Assembly: GCA_031405895.1 (NCBI GenBank)
Contig: JANOFL010000045.1
Coordinates: forward strand, 1-23,931
DNA length: 23,931 nucleotides
Reading direction: 5' to 3'
From: BJ22 sp031405895
GTDB taxonomy: Bacteria; Planctomycetota; Planctomycetia; Pirellulales; Pirellulaceae
Each line of letters starts with the position of its first letter. Within the stretch, counting starts at the first letter, position 1. This document shows positions 15,250 through 21,244 of this stretch, one piece after another. Position numbers and translations under genes: made by a program. The notes under the pieces are model-generated. The model worked only from the letters and a program-made list of their open reading frames with translations, searched no databases and was not told the DNA's origin.

Positions 15250-17172
15250 ATGAACCGGACTGTACCCGTCGCCGATCTCGACCGGATGCTCGACGAGCTT
15301 GAAACGCTCACCGGTGCCGATCAGCCCGCGCGCGAGTTCTTTGGCCGGCTGCTCGGGCGGCTCGCCCTGCTGTTACAGGCGAAGTCCGCTGCCCTCCTGT
15401 TGCCATCGCGCGACGACTGCTGGATTGTGCTGGCGGCGCAGGGCGAGATCGCGACCGCCCAACAGGACGAGTTTCAACAAGCCGTCGCGAAGGACCGGGC
15501 CTCGGCGGAAGTCCGGCAGGGCCGCGATGGCAAGTGGCTGGCCTGTCCCGTCCGCCGCGGAAGCTGGGACAAGGGTGCCTTGTGGGTCGGCTTCAACCCG
15601 GCCGTTTCGGCGGCGGCTGCGAACGAACTGGAAGGGATTCTGCGGGCCTTCGCTGAAATCGTCGCGACCCGACAACTCAATGAGCAGGAAGCCTTTCTCG
15701 ACTCGAAGTGGCCGCGCCTGCAGCAGGCGACTGCTGCGATGATGCAGAGCGAAAGCGTTGACCAGGCGGGCTACGAACTGGTCAACAGCCTGGCCGGGAT
15801 GCTCGATGCCGACCGCGTGTCGCTGATGCGGCCGGGCGGACTCCTGGGAAAACGCCCGTCGCGCGTTGCGGTGATCAGCGGTGTCGCCCGGATCGACCAG
15901 CGGGCGGTGCTGGTCAAGCTGATTCGCGAGGGAGGTTCGGCGATTCTGCGTTCGCCCCAGCCCGTGATCCGGACGTCGCGCGATGCGAAGAATCCCGCCC
16001 CTGTTGACGCGGGTGGTGTCGCGGGACTGTTTCCGCAACAAGTCGGCGTCCGGCTCGGCGGCGGCGATACGGCGGCGAGCACGCGGCGCAAGCCGAACGG
16101 GTGCCTGTTGCTGGAATGGCGCGACGAAGAAGCTTTTCTCCGCGCGATGCCGTTGCTCAACCAGGTCCTCCCGCAGCTTGACCAGGCGTGGACGCAACAG
16201 GTTCGCTGGCTGGGTGTGCCGCGGCTGTTCCGTCGCGGTCTGGCCCGGGCGGGCGGGACGGTGGTGTGGCGGGTCATTCGCTGGGCGATCATTCTCGCCG
16301 CGCTGGCGTCGGCCGGCTGGTGGCTCAGCCGCCCGGTGCCGCTGCGGATCGAGGCCCGCGGCACGCTGCAGCCGGTTGGACAGCGCGGAATTCACGTCAG
16401 CATCGATGGCTTCGTCGAAGAGTTGCTGGTCGAGGACGGCCAGGCAGTTGCCGCCGGCCAGCCGCTGGTCCGGATCCGCTCGCCCGAACTGGAAATGCAG
16501 CTGCAGGAAATCCGCGGTGAACTGACCACACTGGCCGAGAAACGCGCGAGCCTGAACGTCGAGCTGGTGCAGACCTTTCCCGACACCGAGGAGGCGGCCC
16601 GTGAGCAGAACCGGCTTGCTTCCGAAATCAGGTTGCTCGATATCGAGGTGGAAGGACTGCGCGAAAAACAGAAGCTGCTGGAGGAGCAGAGGGGGCGGCT
16701 GTTGCTGGAGTCGCCCGCGGCCGGGACCGTCGTCGCCCCCCAGTTGCGGCGTTTTCTCGACGGCCGGCCAGTGCGGCGCGGCGATCTGCTGTTTCGGGTC
16801 GTCGAGTTCGATGGCCCGTGGCGACTGGAGCTGCTGGTGCTGGATGGCGATTCAGGCCATGTGCGCCGCTGGTTTGGTGAAGATGCTTCGGAACGAAGCG
16901 CTGGGGCGGTGCCGCGCGCGGTTGACTGGGTGCTGGCCGCGCGGCCCGACGAGTGGCAAACGGCTCCCGCCAGCTGGATTTCGGCATCGACCCGCAATCC
17001 GGATGGCAGCGGCGCGGTGGTCGATGTGTTTTGCGATGTCGACCGGGAGAAAGCTGCTGACGGCCACATGGGCGCGACGGTCCATGCCTGGTTCCCGTGT
17101 GGCAAGCAGCCTTTTGGGTTTGTCTGGTCGCGACGGCTGATCGAGTCGGCCCAGCGGCGGTTTTGGTTTTGA
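15250..17172 (+). CDS. Membrane-anchored HlyD-type adaptor with N-terminal GAF-like region
   Basis: The 640-residue protein joins a cytoplasmic sensor-like half to a periplasmic adaptor half. Residues about 15-140 and 155-305 look like two GAF-type modules (LLLQAKSAALLLPSRDDCWI; LAGMLDADRVSLMRPGG). One membrane segment follows at about 339-358 (VIRWAIILAALASAGWWL). The HlyD part has a split lipoyl-like domain: GTLQPVGQRGIHVSIDG with VAAGQPLVRI (370-410), and SPAAGTVVAPQLRRFLDG (488-505). Between them runs a coiled-coil hairpin (412-483). A beta-barrel-like end follows. It is first in an operon with a second adaptor and an M50 protease, 85 bases before the next gene. The start at 15250 is the first ATG that fits the domain; no clear Shine-Dalgarno is seen, and the frame is open upstream to 14830. 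The GAF ligand, if any, is unknown. Confidence 0.87.
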   Translation: MNRTVPVADLDRMLDELETLTGADQPAREFFGRLLGRLALLLQAKSAALLLPSRDDCWIVLAAQGEIATAQQDEFQQAVAKDRASAEVRQGRDGKWLACPVRRGSWDKGALWVGFNPAVSAAAANELEGILRAFAEIVATRQLNEQEAFLDSKWPRLQQATAAMMQSESVDQAGYELVNSLAGMLDADRVSLMRPGGLLGKRPSRVAVISGVARIDQRAVLVKLIREGGSAILRSPQPVIRTSRDAKNPAPVDAGGVAGLFPQQVGVRLGGGDTAASTRRKPNGCLLLEWRDEEAFLRAMPLLNQVLPQLDQAWTQQVRWLGVPRLFRRGLARAGGTVVWRVIRWAIILAALASAGWWLSRPVPLRIEARGTLQPVGQRGIHVSIDGFVEELLVEDGQAVAAGQPLVRIRSPELEMQLQEIRGELTTLAEKRASLNVELVQTFPDTEEAAREQNRLASEIRLLDIEVEGLREKQKLLEEQRGRLLLESPAAGTVVAPQLRRFLDGRPVRRGDLLFRVVEFDGPWRLELLVLDGDSGHVRRWFGEDASERSAGAVPRAVDWVLAARPDEWQTAPASWISASTRNPDGSGAVVDVFCDVDREKAADGHMGATVHAWFPCGKQPFGFVWSRRLIESAQRRFWF

Positions 17173-17257
17173 GTTTTGGTCCGACGTTTGACAAATACCA
17201 GCCCGCAGCGCAAGCAAGGGATCTTGTCCGATCAGACTTTCAATCGGGAGTGACTGA

Positions 17258-18181
17258 ATGATGAAGCCTTTCGCAGCCGTTTTGACCGGCTTGATGTTCA
17301 GCTGCTTCGCGGCGTGGACGGTCGCCCAGGAGGATACTTCCCCGCCCGTCGAAACTCCGGTTGCGGCGATTGACGGCGATTCCGCTTCCATTCCCGTCGA
17401 AAACGCCACGCTCAAAATCATCCATTCGACGACGGTTGCGGCCCAGATCGCAGGCGTGATTGGCAAGCTGGACTTGAATGAAGGCATGAGCGTCCGCGCT
17501 GGCGACGCGCTCGGCGGGGTGCTCGACGCGGCCGTACAGTTGCAAGTCAGTCGGGCCCAGGTTACTTGCCGGCTGGCCGGGCAGAAGAGCCTCGACAATG
17601 CCGACTTGCGGCTGGCCCAGAAACGTTCGGCAGTTGCGGCCAACGAACTGGAACGGGCCGTCTCAGCCAATCAGCGCCGTGCCGACACTTATCCCGTGAA
17701 AGAAGTGGAACGCCTGCAACTGGTCGCAGACAGCGCGGTGATCGAGATCGAACGGGCGGAGAAGGCCCGCAAATTGCTGGAAGAAGAACTGGCCCTTGCC
17801 CAGATCGAGCTTTCCCAGGCGGAAGAACTGCTGGCCCGGCACCAGATCACGGCTCCGTCGGACGGGATCGTGACCGCGGTCGAAAAACGGCCAGGCGAAT
17901 GGGCCGAACCGGGGACGGCGCTGTTCCAGCTGGTGCGGGTTGACCGCTTGCGGATCGAAGGCTTTGTCGCCGGTGACGCCGCGGCTGCCGGACTGCTGGG
18001 CCGGGCGGCCGTAGCGACCCTCGAAACACCGGATGGACCGCGGGCGATGGAGGCGGTGGTGACTTTTGTCAGCCCGGAAGCCAGCCCCGTCAACGGCCAG
18101 GTGCGGGTCTTTATCGAGATCGACAACAGCGCGGGCCTGTTGCGGCCCGGGACGAGGATCGGGACACGGATTCTGCAGTGA
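17258..18181 (+). CDS. Periplasmic HlyD/RND-type membrane fusion protein
   Basis: The 307-residue protein has a signal peptide (PFAAVLTGLMFSCFAAWTVA, then QED), so it is periplasmic and lacks the membrane anchor of its upstream neighbour. Residues 56-92 (STTVAAQIAGVIGKLDLNEG, VRAGDALGGVLD) and 197-225 (ITAPSDGIVTAVEKRPGEW) are the two halves of the lipoyl-like domain. Residues about 95-195 form the coiled-coil hairpin expected to touch a TolC channel, and a beta-barrel follows to the end (RPGTRIGTRI). GGGAG at 17246-17250 sets the start; a second ATG directly follows the first. It is compact for the family. Its stop codon overlaps the GTG start of the M50 gene in GTGA, which implies translational coupling and a fixed ratio of the two products. 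Confidence 0.92.
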   Translation: MMKPFAAVLTGLMFSCFAAWTVAQEDTSPPVETPVAAIDGDSASIPVENATLKIIHSTTVAAQIAGVIGKLDLNEGMSVRAGDALGGVLDAAVQLQVSRAQVTCRLAGQKSLDNADLRLAQKRSAVAANELERAVSANQRRADTYPVKEVERLQLVADSAVIEIERAEKARKLLEEELALAQIELSQAEELLARHQITAPSDGIVTAVEKRPGEWAEPGTALFQLVRVDRLRIEGFVAGDAAAAGLLGRAAVATLETPDGPRAMEAVVTFVSPEASPVNGQVRVFIEIDNSAGLLRPGTRIGTRILQ

Positions 18182-20406
18182 GCGAGCCGGAAAAAAGAGC
18201 GGCGTCCGCTGAACGGTCGTCTTCGTTTAGGCTTCGTGCGGATCTGGAGTGGGTCCGGCATGAGGGCCGAAGTGCGGCCCGACCGTGGGTCGCGCGCGAT
18301 CCGCTGTCACTGGAGTATTTCAGTTTTTCGGAACTTGAGCATCGCGCGGCGCTGTTGCTTGATGGCAGGCGGCCATTGGAAGGTGTGCTGGCGATGCTCA
18401 AGCCACTCGACCTGGCCGGAACCTGGACGGTGGACCGGCTGAATGCACTGATCGGGAGGCTGGAGGGTTGTTGCCTGTTGCAGGCGGGCGGACCGGCCAG
18501 CGGCCAGCGGCTCTGGAAGCGGATGCGGAGCGGTGATCGCCGGGGCTGGCAGGCGGCGCTGCTCAGCCCGCTGGCGATCCGCGTGCCGCTGTTCGATCCG
18601 GCCCCGTGGCTGGCGGGCTGGCTCTGGGGCGCGATCGCGCGAATCCTGTTCAGCGGCTGGCTCGTCGCAGCCCTCATCGTCGCTGCCAGCGCGGCCGTGA
18701 TGCAAGTCGCGCCGCGGCTGCTCGATTCGTCCGGACAGCTGACGACGACGTTCCGGTTTTTTGATGGCGCGAACGCCGTCTGGCTGGTCGTGGCCTGGAT
18801 CGTGCTCAAGTCGCTTCACGAGCTGGGACACTTGCTCGCCTGCCGGCGGTGGGGTTGCGAGTGCCACGAAGTCGGTTTGTGGTTTTTGTTCTTTCTCCCC
18901 TCGCTTTACTGCGACACGTCGGACAACTGGAAGATGGCCAGTCGCTGGCAACGGGCCGCGGTCGCGGCGGCCGGCGTGCACGTCGAGCTGCTGGTCGCGA
19001 CGCTGGCGGCCTGGTCCTGGCTCTGGATGCAACCCGGACTGCTGCGCGATCTGGCCGCCAACCTGATGGTGATCGGGACAATCGGCACCGTGCTGATGAA
19101 CGGCAATCCGCTGATGCGCTATGATGGCTACTATGTTCTGTCCGACCTTTGGGGTGTGCCGAATCTGGCGGAACAGTCGCGCGAAGCACTGCGCGGAAGC
19201 GTTACGGCCTGGCTGACAGGTCATCCACTACCGCGCGAGCGGTGGGACGCCGCTCCGGCCGGGCTGGTGGCCTATGCGATCGCGGCCTGGTGCTGGCGGC
19301 TGCTTGTGCTGGGTGCCATCCTGTTCGCGGCGTGGAGATTTCTGGACGGGATGGGCCTCGAGCTGGCCGCCCTGGCGCTGACAGTGTTGACACTGTCCGG
19401 CGTGGTTTTGGGAAGTGCAATCCAGACGCTGGGCGTGGCGGGGGATGTGATGTGGGGTGGTGGGAAAGGCCGGCTCAGCCGGCTGGCGCTGACGCTGTTG
19501 CTGCTCGCGCTGCTGGTCGGTGCTGTGGGCTTTTTCCCACTGCCGTCATGGATTGCGGCCCGCGGCTATTGCACCGGGCGGCAAGTGACGCCGCTCTTCG
19601 CGCCCCAGGCGGGAGTTCTCTCCGAAATCGTGGCTGCTCAGCGCCCAGTCGAGGCCGGAACAGTGCTGGCCCGCATCGAAGCCTTCGACCGCCAGCTCGA
19701 ACAGCTTGACCTGGCCGCCCGAATCCAGCAGCTCACGGAACGCGAATCGCAGCTCCGGCTCCTGTCGGTCGACGAGCCGCGGGCAACCCTCGAGCTGGAT
19801 GGCGTGACGGACCGGCTGGCCGGACTCCAGTCGGAAGCGCGGCTGCTGGAAGCCGAACTGGCGGAACTGAATGTGACGGCCCAACAAGCGGGGCAGTTCC
19901 GCCCCGCGCATGCACCGCGCCCTGCCCCACTGGTGGAAAACCGCGCGACGCCGGACGATTCGCCGCGATTGCCTCGCGCCGAACCCGGCGACGCCGTCGC
20001 GCGGGGCGAGTTGATTGGCTGGCTGACCGGCGATGATTCGATGGAAGTCCGCGTGCTGGTCGCGGAGCATGACGCCCAGCGCTTGCGGATCGGACTGCCC
20101 GCGAGAGGCCGCCTGGATGCGGTCCCGTCCAACACCTGGCGCGGCAAAGTCAGCCGTATTTCGCCCGATCCGGTCAGCGAAACTCCTGTCGCACTCGCGG
20201 GCGATGCCTGGCTGGTTTCCGAACGCTCGCCCGAAGGCCGGCTCGTCCCGCTGCTCCCGCACTATGAAGTCTGCATCGAACTGGACGAAGCCCCACCCGG
20301 CTGGTCCAGCGACGGCCGCGTCCAGATCCGTATCGACACCGGCTCCGCCACCCTCTGGCAATCGCTTCTCCGCCTCGCCCGCCGGCATCTGTTGCCGTTG
20401 CGTTGA
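18178..20406 (+). CDS. M50-family membrane metalloprotease with PqqD-like N-terminus and HlyD-like C-terminus
   Basis: The 742-residue protein starts with GTG inside the preceding stop (GTGA). Residues about 35-103 resemble a PqqD/RRE winged-helix fold (DPLSLEYFSFSELEHRAALL, LLDGRRPLEGVLAML, LIGRLEGCCLL). A polytopic membrane core (about 150-460) carries the zinc motif HELGH at 214-218 and the partner motif NPLMRYDG at 310-317 (Asp316), so both active-site elements of site-2-type proteases are intact. Residues about 468-500 and 600-700 form a split lipoyl-like HlyD domain (QVTPLFAPQAGVLSEI, VEAGTVLARIEAFDRQL), with a coiled coil about 505-565. The family is annotated elsewhere as putative peptide zinc metalloprotease, and its YydH member is linked to a modified peptide. 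It may cut and pass a peptide or protein to the adaptors; the substrate is not evident here. Confidence 0.9.
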   Translation: MSEPEKRAASAERSSSFRLRADLEWVRHEGRSAARPWVARDPLSLEYFSFSELEHRAALLLDGRRPLEGVLAMLKPLDLAGTWTVDRLNALIGRLEGCCLLQAGGPASGQRLWKRMRSGDRRGWQAALLSPLAIRVPLFDPAPWLAGWLWGAIARILFSGWLVAALIVAASAAVMQVAPRLLDSSGQLTTTFRFFDGANAVWLVVAWIVLKSLHELGHLLACRRWGCECHEVGLWFLFFLPSLYCDTSDNWKMASRWQRAAVAAAGVHVELLVATLAAWSWLWMQPGLLRDLAANLMVIGTIGTVLMNGNPLMRYDGYYVLSDLWGVPNLAEQSREALRGSVTAWLTGHPLPRERWDAAPAGLVAYAIAAWCWRLLVLGAILFAAWRFLDGMGLELAALALTVLTLSGVVLGSAIQTLGVAGDVMWGGGKGRLSRLALTLLLLALLVGAVGFFPLPSWIAARGYCTGRQVTPLFAPQAGVLSEIVAAQRPVEAGTVLARIEAFDRQLEQLDLAARIQQLTERESQLRLLSVDEPRATLELDGVTDRLAGLQSEARLLEAELAELNVTAQQAGQFRPAHAPRPAPLVENRATPDDSPRLPRAEPGDAVARGELIGWLTGDDSMEVRVLVAEHDAQRLRIGLPARGRLDAVPSNTWRGKVSRISPDPVSETPVALAGDAWLVSERSPEGRLVPLLPHYEVCIELDEAPPGWSSDGRVQIRIDTGSATLWQSLLRLARRHLLPLR

Positions 20407-20414
20407 CGGCCCTT

Positions 20415-20433
20415 GACGGTCCGCAAGTCCGTC
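20415..20433. terminator. Weak hairpin between convergent genes
   Basis: GACGG (20415-20419) and CCGTC (20429-20433) flank a nine-base loop in the 31-base gap between the M50 gene and the small membrane protein gene. It could serve both strands, but the stem is short and there is no T tract. Confidence 0.25.
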
Positions 20434-20437
20434 GACA

Positions 20438-20989
20438 TCAGGCTGTAATGGCCGTCGGCTTGACCTGTTTCTCGATCGTGTTGAGCGGTCCGATGGCCGG
20501 ATCGTACAGGACGTTGAGCAGCCTTCCCCAATTGGGAGTCTGCATCGGGGCAGGCTGCTGGCCGGCCCCGGGATTCCAGGACATGACAAACTGGAAGAAG
20601 GCGGCCAGACCTTTCACCGCTTGGTAGAACAGCCAGATGATCAGAAGAATCAGGGCGATGACAAGAACGGCGACCGCGATCCAGAACATGATTTCCACCA
20701 CCAGCGCGCCGACAGTCATGCCCGTGATGGCAACGCTGGCGACCTGAATGTTGGCCCAGCCAACGCCCAATGCCCCGAGGGCTGGCCGGGCGACTGTCAG
20801 CAGGCTCCGCAACACAGCCGGATTCTTGATCTCGGTCAGGGCCAGTCTCCAGAGAGCCCGCACCGCCGCTTGCGGGTTGGACGCAATGGTTGCGCCGATC
20901 GAGGCGAGCGCCGTCTGACCGGCGGTCGACAGCGAACCATGAAGCGAACTGAGCAGCGCGGAAAGCTGCTGTGCAACGTGAACGGACAT
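20438..20989 (-). CDS. Small membrane protein of unknown function
   Basis: The 183-residue product matches no family recognised here. Residues 1-75 are helical and Ala/Leu-rich (MSVHVAQQLSALLSSLHGSL). A long hydrophobic stretch at about 83-121 (ITGMTVGALVVEIMFWIAVA, VLVIALILLIIWLFYQAV) could be one or two membrane helices. The end is Pro/Gln-containing and polar. GGGGAGGA at 20997-21004 lies seven bases before the ATG at 20989 and fixes the start. A longer frame from a GTG at 21058 would add a lipobox-like LVGC, but it lacks a ribosome site and basic residues. It follows the ClpV gene on the same strand across 255 bases and has its own promoter (21139-21167), so it is probably expressed independently. 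Any type VI role is only suggested by position. Confidence 0.75.
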   Translation of the reverse strand: MSVHVAQQLSALLSSLHGSLSTAGQTALASIGATIASNPQAAVRALWRLALTEIKNPAVLRSLLTVARPALGALGVGWANIQVASVAITGMTVGALVVEIMFWIAVAVLVIALILLIIWLFYQAVKGLAAFFQFVMSWNPGAGQQPAPMQTPNWGRLLNVLYDPAIGPLNTIEKQVKPTAITA

Positions 20990-20996
20990 CTCACGA

Positions 20997-21004
20997 TCCT
21001 CCCC
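20997..21004 (-). promoter_or_regulatory. Strong ribosome binding site of the small membrane protein
   Basis: GGGGAGGA on the minus strand, seven bases before the ATG at 20989. This decides the start against the upstream in-frame GTG at 21058. Confidence 0.85.
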
Positions 21005-21138
21005 AAATGCATGACAGCCAGCGCACCCGACCAGAATCCCGGCCGACCCCGCCAACACCTTGGGGCCACGCCCGCAACCGGGAACTTGCTGGCGCTGCGG
21101 GCTGGTATCCGGCGGTCCCCAAAAGCGGCGATTTTTAC

Positions 21139-21167
21139 AGCCTAGCCAGCTATCAGCATGGCGTCAA
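21139..21167 (-). promoter_or_regulatory. Sigma-70-like promoter of the small membrane protein gene
   Basis: TTGACG (21162-21167) and TAGGCT (21139-21144) on the minus strand are separated by exactly 17 bases. Transcription would start near 21132, giving a leader of about 140 bases before the ATG at 20989. It is the best-formed promoter in the window. Confidence 0.55.
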
Positions 21168-21216
21168 CTTTTTCGTTGGCTGGGTGGCGCGAACGGAAGG
21201 GGCATGAAGTGCGGAC

Positions 21217-21238
21217 GAGCAGTTGGGGACAATTGCTC
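21217..21238 (-). terminator. Hairpin just after the ClpV gene
   Basis: GAGCAGTTG (21217-21225) and CAATTGCTC (21230-21238) pair over nine positions with one wobble, around a four-base loop. The hairpin begins six bases after the ClpV stop. There is no clear T tract, so it may terminate transcription or protect the 3' end. Confidence 0.4.
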
Positions 21239-21244
21239 TCCATC

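Noticed and set aside
17187..17192. TTGACA before the second adaptor gene as a -35 box
   Set aside because: No -10-like hexamer lies 16-18 bases downstream, and the gene is only 85 bases after the previous one, which suits an operon.
20990..21058. GTG start at 21058 making the small membrane protein a lipoprotein (LVGC)
   Set aside because: No ribosome site precedes the GTG and the leader has almost no positive charge, whereas GGGGAGGA stands at the right distance before the ATG at 20989.
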